Source of the DNA: an uncultured Oscillospiraceae bacterium
Lineage (GTDB): Bacteria; Bacillota; Clostridia; Oscillospirales; Oscillospiraceae
DNA length: 10,943 bases
Assembly (NCBI GenBank): GCA_910587205.1
Contig: CAJULZ010000077.1
Span: 1-10,943 of the forward strand
Reading direction: 5' to 3'
Shown here piece by piece: positions 5,360 to 10,943 of this stretch. The notes below the pieces were generated by a model. That model ran no database searches, was not told the DNA's origin, and worked only from the letters and a program-made list of their open reading frames with translations. The stretch's first letter is position 1, and each line of letters begins with the position of its first letter. Made by a program: the position numbers and the translations under genes.

Positions 5360-6460
5360 TCAGCCCTCAAAGTCCTCGGCATCCACGTCCACCGCCCGGC
5401 CCGCCGCCTTGGCGGCCGCCTGGGACTGGCGGCTCATCAGCTTGTAGGAGTTGGCCCGCACGTCGGCCTCCACCTGGGCGGCGATTTCGGGGTTTTCGGC
5501 AAAATATTTTTTTACCGTGTCCTTGCCCTGGCCCAGCCGGGTGTCCCCCATGGAGAACCAGGAGCCGGATTTCTGCACAATGTCCAGCTTGACGGCCAGA
5601 TCCACCAGTTCGCCCATTTTGGAGATGCCCTCGCCGTACATGATTTCAAACTCGGCCTCCCGGAAGGGGGGGGCAACCTTATTTTTCACAATCTTCGCCC
5701 GGGTGCGGTTGCCGATGATCTCGGAGCCGTTCTTGATGGCCTCGATACGGCGCACTTCCATGCGCACGGAGGCGTAGAACTTCAGCGCCCGGCCACCGGT
5801 AGTCACCTCCGGGTTGCCGTACACCACGCCCACCTTTTCCCGGAGCTGGTTGATAAAGATAACGATACAGTTGGTTTTGGCGATGGACCCGGCCAGCTTG
5901 CGCAGGGCCTGGCTCATCAGGCGGGCCAGCAGGCCAACGTGGCTGTCGCCCATGTCGCCCTCAATCTCGGCCCGGGGGGTAAGGGCCGCCACCGAGTCCA
6001 CCACCACCACGTCGATGGCCCCGGAACGCACCAGGGCCTCACAGATTTCCAGGCCTTGCTCTCCGGTATCCGGCTGGGAGATGAGCATGGAGTCGATGTC
6101 CACCCCCAGGGCCCGGGCGTACGTGGGATCCAAGGCGTGCTCGGCGTCGATGAAGGCCACCTCGCCGCCCAGCTTTTGGGCCTCGGCTACAATGTGCAGG
6201 GCCAGGGTGGTTTTGCCGGAGGATTCGGGCCCGTAGATCTCAATGATGCGGCCCTTGGGCACGCCGCCAATGCCCAGGGCGATGTCCAAAGACAGGGACC
6301 CGGTGGGGATGGCCTCTACCACAATGTGGGAATTCTCCCCCAGGCGCATGATGGAGCCCTTGCCGTAGTCCTTTTCGATTTGGGCGATGGCGGTATCCAG
6401 CGCTTTCTTTTTGTCCGCCGCCGGCGCCGCCGGCTCGACCTGCTTTTTTTTCTCGGCCAT
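5360..6460 (-). CDS. recA: Recombinase RecA
   Basis: Full-length RecA of 366 aa. It shows Walker A GPESSGKTT at 77-85, Walker B VVVVDS at 151-156, the loop 1 region TPRAEIEGDMGDSHVG at 161-176, the loop 2 region around FINQLREKVGVVYGNPEVTTGG at about 202-223, and an acidic C-terminus (VDVDAEDFEG). No intein interrupts it. The N-terminus has a Lys/Ala/Pro-rich extension (MAEKKKQVEPAAPAADKKK) before the conserved helix. RecA forms ATP-dependent filaments on single-stranded DNA, drives strand exchange and triggers LexA self-cleavage. ATG 6460 has AAAGGATG upstream. It leads a tight recA-GNAT-recX unit. The conventional Bacillus neighbour cinA is absent. Confidence 0.98.
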   Translation of the reverse strand: MAEKKKQVEPAAPAADKKKALDTAIAQIEKDYGKGSIMRLGENSHIVVEAIPTGSLSLDIALGIGGVPKGRIIEIYGPESSGKTTLALHIVAEAQKLGGEVAFIDAEHALDPTYARALGVDIDSMLISQPDTGEQGLEICEALVRSGAIDVVVVDSVAALTPRAEIEGDMGDSHVGLLARLMSQALRKLAGSIAKTNCIVIFINQLREKVGVVYGNPEVTTGGRALKFYASVRMEVRRIEAIKNGSEIIGNRTRAKIVKNKVAPPFREAEFEIMYGEGISKMGELVDLAVKLDIVQKSGSWFSMGDTRLGQGKDTVKKYFAENPEIAAQVEADVRANSYKLMSRQSQAAAKAAGRAVDVDAEDFEG

Positions 6461-6507
6461 GTACGATCATCCTTTCCCGCCGGCGTGTTTGGGGACTGCC
6501 GGCCTCT

Positions 6508-6541
6508 TGCTATCCCATAGCATACGCTTTTCTATGTCCAA
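6508..6541 (-). promoter_or_regulatory. Candidate recA promoter with overlapping 15-bp dyad (possible operator)
   Basis: On the minus strand a possible -35 TTGGAC (6536-6541) and -10 TATGGG (6514-6519) lie 16 nt apart, about 50 nt upstream of recA; both are weak matches. The perfect dyad TGCTAT-CCC-ATAGCA spans 6508-6522 and overlaps the proposed -10. It could be a repressor site. I see no GAAC(N4)GTTC LexA box between 6461 and 6566. A GCCGGC repeat pair (6479-6484 and 6498-6503) may fold the recA 5' leader. Confidence 0.35.
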
Positions 6542-6566
6542 TAAAACGGACTTTTAATGCGGTTTT

Positions 6567-6881
6567 TCATTCCGCGTCGTCATCCAGCGCCTCCAGCAGG
6601 AAGCTGACGGGGCGGAACCCGTCGTTGCAGGAAATCATGGCGGATTTCTCGTCCTTCATCCAGCCGTTGTAAAAGTTCCCGCCGCCGTGGGCCAGCGTCA
6701 TCACAAAGGCGGACATGCTGTCCCAGGCGCTGGTGCAGAAGCCCTCCGGCCGCTCCCAGCCGTTGGCGATAAACACCTGGCCCACCCGCATATCGCAGGT
6801 GTGCTCGATGGGATTTTCATATCGTTCGATCAGATCCGGGTAAGAGGCTGTTTTCATCACCGTGATTTTTACCTTTTTCAT
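6567..6881 (-). CDS. TIGR04076-like small protein, function unknown
   Basis: The 104-aa soluble protein starts at ATG 6881 (MKKVKITVMKT) with GGAGAG shortly upstream. The order of segments matches my memory of TIGR04076: an N-terminal KKVKITVMK strand, a C-x-M-x3-Q-x-F segment (CDMRVGQVFIANGWE, about 29-43), the motif PEGFCTSAWDSM (45-56), an AHGGGNFYNGWMKD stretch (64-77), and the closing ISCNDGFRPVSFLLE (83-97). Cysteines at 29, 48 and 85 recur in the family as I recall it and could form a metal or redox site, though none has been characterised to my knowledge. It lies 19 nt after a broken lipoprotein-like gene on the same strand and is probably co-transcribed with it. The intergenic stretch 6461-6566 separates it from recA. 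Confidence 0.7.
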   Translation of the reverse strand: MKKVKITVMKTASYPDLIERYENPIEHTCDMRVGQVFIANGWERPEGFCTSAWDSMSAFVMTLAHGGGNFYNGWMKDEKSAMISCNDGFRPVSFLLEALDDDAE

Positions 6882-6900
6882 TCTGCTCTCTCCGTTCTCC

Positions 6901-7121
6901 TCACTTCACGTCGTTATACAGCTCCACGCCCAGCAGCTTGACAATAGTGCCCTCCTGATAGGGCGTTTCCGCCCCCTCGCCGTTCAGCCGGTGGACCTTG
7001 GACACTGAGTACAGCAGGGCCCGGTACTCCACCGTCCCCCCATCGTTCAGATAAAAGGGGAGGGGATCAGACAGGCCAGCAGCAGAACGCCCGCCGCAAT
7101 CAAAACGAGCTTCTTTTTCAT
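6901..7121 (-). pseudogene. Small lipoprotein/membrane-anchored protein, frameshifted
   Basis: An ATG at 7121 with AAAAAGGAT upstream opens a frame encoding a signal or lipoprotein-like N-terminus MKKKLVLIAAGVLLLACLIP (lipobox-like LLAC). That frame stops after about 24 codons at TGA. A second frame continues immediately with PFYLNDGGTVEYRALLYSVS, then VHRLNGE and IVKLLGVELYNDVK, ending at 6901. In small Firmicutes proteins I recall, these parts form one chain (hydrophobic anchor, IPFYL-DGGTVEY, YSV-KVHRL, GT-I-ILG-E-Y). One extra base in the homopolymer runs at + strand 7057-7065 (GGGG-A-GGGG) rejoins the frames to give about 73 aa. So this is either a real one-base deletion, a slippage-switchable gene, or a sequencing error. 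Function unknown; probably exported and membrane-attached. Confidence 0.7.
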
Positions 7122-7149
7122 GGCAAATCCTTTTTTGTTCCGCTTGTTT

Positions 7150-7290
7150 CACGCTTCCTGTTGTCACGCTGCGATGCGGCCAAGGCGCTCGTTTGCTTTC
7201 GCTCCGCCTCGCCTGGTCTGGAACCGCTGCACTCGGCCTCGCTATGCGCCAAGCTCACTCGCTGCCCGTCTTTCAGCGCTTCCTTCCACA
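7150..7290. repeat. Degenerate GCGAG/GCGAA-rich patch spanning the prmC 3' end and the following gap
   Basis: Read on the minus strand, this stretch is crowded with variants of a short motif: AGCGAG, AGCGAG, GCGAGG, GGAGCGA, ACGAGCG, CAGCG, AAGCG. The last 12 codons of prmC (SAERRAASELGA) lie inside it and do not look like the usual family end, which stops soon after the RVVEG segment. I see no open frame of its own, no clear terminator and no promoter here. It may be a dispersed low-complexity intergenic repeat of this lineage that replaced the normal prmC stop. Confidence 0.4.
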
Positions 7291-8129
7291 ACTCTCCAGT
7301 GCATCCCTGGGTCCATGGTGGTCCGGATATCCTGATAGCCGTTTTGCCCCAGGATGCGCTTCACCGCAGGGGCCTGGTTGTAGCCCACCTCGAAAATCAG
7401 CTTCCCGCCGGGAGCCAAGGCGCATTTCCACTTTTTTGCCACGGCGCGGTAGAACTTCAGCCCGTCCTCTCCGCCGTCCAAGGCCAAACGGGGTTCGTAA
7501 TCCCGGACGGAGGGGTCCAGGTGGGCCACCTCCAGGGTAGGGATATAAGGGGGGTTGCAAAGGATCAGGTCAAAGTCCCGCAACAGACGGGGCGGAGGTT
7601 CCAGGGCGTCCACCTGGGCGGCGCTTGCCTGTTGGGACAGAGCGCAGCGCAGGATATTCTGCCGGCATATCCGGAGAGCGTCGTCCGACCACTCCGCCAG
7701 GATTACGTGTGCGCCGGGGCAGTTGTCCGCGATGGCCAGCCCCACGCAGCCGCTCCCGGCGCACAGGTCCAGCACCCGAGCGCCCTCCGGCAGGTCTCGG
7801 AGGAATAAGATGCCCCGCTCCACCAGGGTTTCCGTGTCGGGGCGGGGGATGAGCACGTCCCGGCAGACGTCCAGCGTCAGGCCGTAGAACTCCCATTCCC
7901 CGATGAGGTAGGCCACCGGTTCCCCGGCCATCCGGCGGGCCATCAAGCCCTGAAAACGGGCCGTGACCCCGTCCGGCGCGTACAGGGGCAGATCCCGAAG
8001 GAGATCCTCCCTGGTCTTGCCGGAGGCGCGGCACAGCAGTTCCCGGGCCTCCAGCTGGGCCTGCTCTACGCCCGCCGCCTTCAGCGCGCGGCGGGCGTCC
8101 AGGTATAGGTCGTTGTAGGTTGCGGGCAT
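7242..8129 (-). CDS. prmC: Peptide chain release factor N(5)-glutamine methyltransferase PrmC
   Basis: The 295-aa protein methylates the glutamine of the GGQ motif in release factors RF1/RF2 using S-adenosylmethionine. Visible features are an N-terminal helical domain (1-75), the PVAYLIGEWEFYG segment (71-83), VLIPRPDTE (92-100), SAM motif I DLCAGSGCVG (121-130) and the catalytic NPPY at 192-195 that contacts the glutamine side chain, followed by YEPRLALDGGEDG (211-223). Start ATG 8129 fits GAGAGGG at 8-nt spacing; the in-frame GTG three codons earlier sits too close to that site. The normal end would be near RVVEG (279-283); an extra SAERRAASELGA tail runs into a repeat-like patch. DUF1385 lies 29 nt upstream, a common Firmicutes pairing; prfA, often next, is absent. 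Confidence 0.95.
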   Translation of the reverse strand: MPATYNDLYLDARRALKAAGVEQAQLEARELLCRASGKTREDLLRDLPLYAPDGVTARFQGLMARRMAGEPVAYLIGEWEFYGLTLDVCRDVLIPRPDTETLVERGILFLRDLPEGARVLDLCAGSGCVGLAIADNCPGAHVILAEWSDDALRICRQNILRCALSQQASAAQVDALEPPPRLLRDFDLILCNPPYIPTLEVAHLDPSVRDYEPRLALDGGEDGLKFYRAVAKKWKCALAPGGKLIFEVGYNQAPAVKRILGQNGYQDIRTTMDPGMHWRVVEGSAERRAASELGA

Positions 8130-8158
8130 AGGTCTCACCCTCTCCGCTCAATCTTTGT

Positions 8159-9127
8159 TTACCAACGGTCCGCGCCCTTTTCCTCGGGCAAGACCCGCTT
8201 GAGCGCCTCAATGCCCACCTCGATCATAGAATCATCCGGCTCAAAGGTGGTGAAGTTCTGCATCCACATGCCCGGGGCCCGCAGAACCCGGCACACAGGG
8301 CCGTCATGGCCGCCCACGTAGCGGTTGAATTCATAAGTCACGCCCACGATGATAGGCAGCATCAGCAGGTGCAGCGCCATGCGCAGGAAGGTGTTTTCAA
8401 TTTCCAGGGGGGTGAAAATGACAATGGACAGAAAGATGGACACCGCGATGACCACAAACAGGAAGCTGGTGCCGCAGCGGGGATGGTGCCGGGGCTGTTT
8501 GCGCACATTTTCCACCGTCAGCTCCAGACCGTTTTCGTAGCAGTAGATGGTCTTGTGCTCCGCGCCATGGTATTGGAATACCCGGTGGATTTCCTTCATT
8601 TTGGAGCACAGATACAGGTAGATCATGAAAATTGCCACCTTGAGCACGCCTTCTATCACGGAGCGGACCCACAGCGGCATGGTCTTCCACACCAGCGCGA
8701 TGAGCCCTGTGAGGGCTGTGGGCAGGAGGATGAACAGGCCGATGGAGAACGCGACACCGATCACCGCAGCCAGGGTGACGATGATGCCCATGGCCTTGTC
8801 CTCCTCAAAGTGGTCACTGATCCACTTGTCCAGGCCGGTGAGTTCTTCCTCGTCGCCGGAGCCGTCGTCAGATACCTCGGCGGAGTGCATCAGGGCCTTC
8901 ATCCCGTGGACCATGGAGCCGCAGAAGATAAAAATTCCTCGGATAAAGGGCAGCTTGGCCAGACCGGAGCGGGGCTTGACGGGTTCCTCGGTGATATCCA
9001 GCTCGCCGCTGGGCTTGCGCACGACGATGGCACGGTTGGCCGGGCCCTGCATCAGGATACCCTCCAGGAGGGCCTGTCCGCCGCAAGTGGTTTTGAATGG
9101 GGTGTTGTGGGAGTCCTGTTTTAACAT
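8159..9127 (-). CDS. DUF1385 (YqhQ-like) membrane protein
   Basis: The 322-aa protein belongs to the DUF1385 family by its GGQALLEGILMQGP segment near residues 16-30, the conserved YHGAEHKTIYCYE motif in the middle, HPRCGTSFLFVV shortly after, and a C-terminal YEFNRYVGGHDGP stretch. Several strongly hydrophobic helices are present (about 113-132, 134-146, 160-176, 220-240 and 250-268), so it is a multi-pass membrane protein with a soluble N-terminal part. Its function is not established; the Cys/His-rich core (HGAEHK, HPRCG) could bind metal. ATG 9127 has GAAGGAGA upstream. A longer in-frame extension back to 9436 overlaps the histidine kinase and lacks family character, so I exclude it. It starts 16 nt after the kinase stop and is followed by prmC. 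Confidence 0.9.
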   Translation of the reverse strand: MLKQDSHNTPFKTTCGGQALLEGILMQGPANRAIVVRKPSGELDITEEPVKPRSGLAKLPFIRGIFIFCGSMVHGMKALMHSAEVSDDGSGDEEELTGLDKWISDHFEEDKAMGIIVTLAAVIGVAFSIGLFILLPTALTGLIALVWKTMPLWVRSVIEGVLKVAIFMIYLYLCSKMKEIHRVFQYHGAEHKTIYCYENGLELTVENVRKQPRHHPRCGTSFLFVVIAVSIFLSIVIFTPLEIENTFLRMALHLLMLPIIVGVTYEFNRYVGGHDGPVCRVLRAPGMWMQNFTTFEPDDSMIEVGIEALKRVLPEEKGADRW

Positions 9128-9143
9128 GGGTTTGTCTCCTTCG

Positions 9144-10646
9144 TTATACGTTCTCAACGCCGAGCGGCAGGCGGATGGTAACGACACAGCCGCCGCCAGG
9201 GGCGTTGCCGATATCCAGCGAACCGCTATGGCTGTTGATGATCTCCTCGCATACGGCCAAGCCGATGCCGGAGCCGCGGGCCTTGGACGAGCCCTTATAG
9301 AATTTATACTTGATGAAAGGCAGCTCGTCCTCGGGTACGCCGGGGCCGTAGTCCCGGATGCGGATGACCACGCTTGCGTCCTCTTGGACAACAGAGACGT
9401 CCACCCGGCCGCCCGTTCCGCCGTGTTTATCGGCATTGTCCAGCAGGTTGCAGAACACCTGGCGCAGCCGCTCTGGGTCCCCGTCGATGATGGGCAGCTC
9501 CCCGCCGCACTCGGTGTAATCCAGCTCCAGCCCCTTACGCCGGAAGAATTCCCGGTAGGTGTACACCGCGTCCTCCAGTTCGGCCTGGATGTCGATGGGT
9601 TCTACAGACAGGTTGAACCGCCCCGTCTCCATCCGGGAGAATTCCAGCAGCTCCTCCACCATGCGGGTAAGGCGCTGGGCCTCGGATACGATAATGCCCA
9701 TGCCCTTTTTCACGTCGGCGGCGTCCCGCACCTCGCCGTTGTAGAGCGTTTCCGCCCAGCCGCTGATAGCGGTGAGGGGGGTACGCAGCTCGTGGGAGAC
9801 GGAGGAGATGAACTCCGACTGGGTGCGCTCGGCCTGGTCGATTTTCATGGACATGTCGTTGATGGCATCCACCAGTTCACCCATCTCGTCGTTGGAGCGT
9901 TTTTCCATCTGCACGCCGTAGCTGCCCGTGGCGATGCGTTTGGCGGTCTCAGTGACCCGGATGACCGGGTCCAGCACGGAACGGATGAAAAAGGACGCGC
10001 TCACCCCCATGACAATCAGGATCACGGCCCCTACGGAGGAGGTGACGGCAATGATTCGGGTCATCTGGGTCTCCACTTTGCGCAGGGAGGTGACCATGCG
10101 GACCACGCCCACCACGGTGCCGTTGTATACCACAGGGGCGGAGGCAGACACCACATGGTCGCCGGTGTTTCCATCCGGACCCATGGAAGTGGCCACCCGC
10201 TTTTCGCTGATAGCGGTGCGCACGTCGGGACTGTCCACGCTGGCGCCGGAAATGTCCATGGTGGAGGACATGAGCACCCGGCCACCGGCGTTGAGGATTT
10301 GAAGTTCGATGGTGCTTTTTTCCTCAAACTGGTTGACAAACTGCCGGGCGGTAAAAAGGTAAGTGGTTTCGGTGTAATTGCGGAACATCCCCGCGGCGGT
10401 CTGGGCCTTGCCCTCCAGGGTGGCCAGGATGGTGGAGCTGTAATAACTGTACATGGCCAGGGAGAAGGCGGTCACCGCCAGGGCAACCACCACGAAGGTG
10501 GCGGCCAGAGTGTTGAGCAGCCAGCGCCAGCGCAGCTTCCCGCGGGGCTTTTCCTTTGGAGCGGCCTGGAGTTCATCGGCTACGGGCTCTTTTTTCGGCT
10601 GAGCGGGTATGGCCTTGCGCCGTTTCCGGCGGTTTTCCTGCTCCAT
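9144..10646 (-). CDS. Sensor histidine kinase (TM-Cache-like-TM-HAMP-HisKA-HATPase)
   Basis: The 500-aa kinase has a Lys/Arg-rich cytoplasmic N-terminus (1-40), TM1 at about 43-65, an extracytoplasmic region of about 130 residues (66-197) resembling a single Cache/PAS-like sensor, TM2 at about 198-221, and HAMP at 222-273. HisKA follows with phospho-acceptor H285 in SSVSHELRTPL. The ATPase domain has the N box NLLDNADKH (N404), the G1 box DYGPG (432-436), an F-box-like PFIKYKFYKG (443-452), and the G2 box GSGIGLAV (458-465). This is a WalK/PhoR/VicK-type layout. ATG 10646 has AAAGGGGG upstream. The gene follows an OmpR-family regulator end at 10681 by 34 nt, as expected for a two-component pair. 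The signal it detects cannot be read from sequence. Confidence 0.95.
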   Translation of the reverse strand: MEQENRRKRRKAIPAQPKKEPVADELQAAPKEKPRGKLRWRWLLNTLAATFVVVALAVTAFSLAMYSYYSSTILATLEGKAQTAAGMFRNYTETTYLFTARQFVNQFEEKSTIELQILNAGGRVLMSSTMDISGASVDSPDVRTAISEKRVATSMGPDGNTGDHVVSASAPVVYNGTVVGVVRMVTSLRKVETQMTRIIAVTSSVGAVILIVMGVSASFFIRSVLDPVIRVTETAKRIATGSYGVQMEKRSNDEMGELVDAINDMSMKIDQAERTQSEFISSVSHELRTPLTAISGWAETLYNGEVRDAADVKKGMGIIVSEAQRLTRMVEELLEFSRMETGRFNLSVEPIDIQAELEDAVYTYREFFRRKGLELDYTECGGELPIIDGDPERLRQVFCNLLDNADKHGGTGGRVDVSVVQEDASVVIRIRDYGPGVPEDELPFIKYKFYKGSSKARGSGIGLAVCEEIINSHSGSLDIGNAPGGGCVVTIRLPLGVENV

Positions 10647-10680
10647 CGTATTCCCCCTTTTTGCCGCTTACTGAGCGGGG

Positions 10681-10750
10681 TTATATGTCCCACTTATAGC
10701 CGTAACCCCACACGGTGGTTACATAGGACGGGTTCTGCGGGTCATTCCCC
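10681..10750 (-). pseudogene. 3'-terminal fragment of an OmpR/PhoB-type response regulator (first copy)
   Basis: On the minus strand the frame ending with TAA at 10681 encodes VGNDPQNPSYVTTVWGYGYK then WDI, which is the last hairpin of the OmpR-family winged-helix domain (TVWGYGYKW). Upstream of about 10750 the same frame continues through palindromic DNA and no longer resembles a regulator. A second copy of the last 55 bp lies at 10889-10943. Either this is a leftover fragment, with the complete gene ending at 10891, or the duplication is an assembly artefact and this is the true end of the gene paired with the kinase. Confidence 0.65.
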
Positions 10751-10751
10751 A

Positions 10752-10868
10752 CAAAAGCCGCGGCTTTTGCAGGGAGCCCGGATTTTACATAAACCGCCGG
10801 GAATGAATCCCGCCGGTTTCAAGGGTTCCGCTTTGCGGCGCGTCCGCGCCGGCGCCGCTTGCGCGGCG
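10752..10868. repeat. Palindrome-rich segment between the two regulator 3' ends
   Basis: The segment holds four structures in a row: an 18-bp perfect palindrome CAAAAGCCGCGGCTTTTG (10752-10769); a 12-bp stem with one C-C mismatch and loop ATGAA (10791-10802 with 10808-10819); GCGGCGC/GCGCCGC (10835-10841 with 10852-10858); and CGCCGC-TTGC-GCGGCG (10853-10868), which competes with the previous one. No gene is encoded. Together with its flanking 55-bp direct repeats this resembles a small non-coding repetitive extragenic or MITE-like element. Copy number is unknown. Confidence 0.5.
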
Positions 10869-10888
10869 GAGGACGACCCGCCGGATGT

Positions 10889-10943
10889 GGTTATATGTCC
10901 CACTTATAGCCGTAACCCCACACGGTGGTTACATAGGACGGGT
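10889..10943 (-). CDS. Response regulator 3' end, second copy, cut by the window end
   Basis: Bases 10889-10943 are identical to 10679-10733 (offset 210). The coding part again ends with PSYVTTVWGYGYKWDI and TAA at 10891-10893, the C-terminal beta-hairpin of OmpR/PhoB-type DNA-binding domains. Identity begins exactly at 10889 (10888 T versus 10678 G) and lasts to the final base. If the DNA is as shown, the complete regulator gene would lie beyond the window and keep an intact C-terminus, with the kinase about 240 bp downstream. Confidence 0.6.

Noticed and set aside
5939..6520. Plus-strand open frames across recA
   Set aside because: They are antisense to a fully conserved RecA and show Gly/His-rich low-complexity translation typical of shadows in GC-rich DNA.
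6551..6575. Terminator after the TIGR04076-like gene
   Set aside because: Only weak 4-bp pairings (GCGG/CCGC, GTCC/GGAC) are possible and no convincing stem with T-tract follows the stop.
7161..7808. Plus-strand frame of 215 codons across prmC
   Set aside because: Opposite a complete PrmC with SAM and NPPY motifs; no start signals or domain of its own.
9128..9436. N-terminal extension of the DUF1385 frame
   Set aside because: It lies entirely within the histidine kinase gene in another frame and lacks family similarity; ATG 9127 has a strong ribosome binding site and the expected N-terminus.
10752..10769. Palindrome as intrinsic terminator of the regulator gene
   Set aside because: It is a contiguous palindrome without a loop and has no T-run beyond its own arms, so it is a poor terminator; treated as part of a repeat segment.
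1..10943. CRISPR array, tRNA or rRNA gene, transposase, toxin-antitoxin or defence system
   Set aside because: No regularly spaced direct repeats, no cloverleaf or rRNA-like sequence, and every large reading frame is explained by housekeeping or catabolic families.

Overview
The window reads as GC-rich Firmicutes DNA, most likely from the class Clostridia and the Oscillospiraceae/Flavonifractor-like gut group. This is an inference from high GC, strong AAGGAGG-type ribosome binding sites, and gene sets such as rimO-pgsA, recA-recX and DUF1385-prmC. No rRNA or tRNA gene, CRISPR array, transposase or phage gene is visible. Both ends cut through genes, so this may be a whole short contig.

Region 1 (1-1637, + strand) is catabolic. 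It holds the last codons of an SDR dehydrogenase, an RpiB-fold isomerase that matches my recollection of streptococcal DhuI, and a cytoplasmic carbohydrate-binding-like protein. The SDR/isomerase pair suggests processing of unsaturated uronates released by polysaccharide lyases from glycosaminoglycans or pectin. A hairpin with a short T-tract lies between the isomerase and the third gene. Region 2 (1638-1792) is a convergent gap with a perfect 20-bp inverted repeat.

Region 3 (1793-3832, - strand) is a housekeeping operon: rimO, a 45-codon membrane mini-protein overlapping the rimO stop, and pgsA. Region 4 (3833-4193, + strand) has a near-consensus sigma-70 promoter driving an 83-aa protein (possibly DUF6809-like). 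Its stop codon overlaps that of convergent recX by 4 bp.

Region 5 (4190-6460, - strand) is recA, a GNAT acetyltransferase with a degenerate acetyl-CoA loop, and recX, packed with a 4-bp gap and an ATGA overlap. The recA upstream region carries a 15-bp dyad and no recognisable Bacillus-type LexA box.

Region 6 (6567-7121, - strand) has a TIGR04076-like protein and an upstream small lipoprotein-like gene broken by a one-base frameshift in a C/G homopolymer tract. A patch of degenerate GCGAG-like motifs (about 7150-7290) follows and runs into the 3' end of prmC.

Region 7 (7242-10943, - strand) is an OmpR-family response regulator (3' end only), a Cache/HAMP histidine kinase, DUF1385 and prmC. 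The response-regulator 3' end occurs twice, 210 bp apart, flanking a palindrome-rich 155-bp segment. The second copy is identical for exactly 55 bp and then the window stops. This could be a small inserted repeat element or an assembly k-mer overlap. I found no complete novel defence or mobile system. The best leads are this duplication, the frameshifted gene, the recA-GNAT-recX arrangement, the recA dyad and the promoter-leader at 3851.
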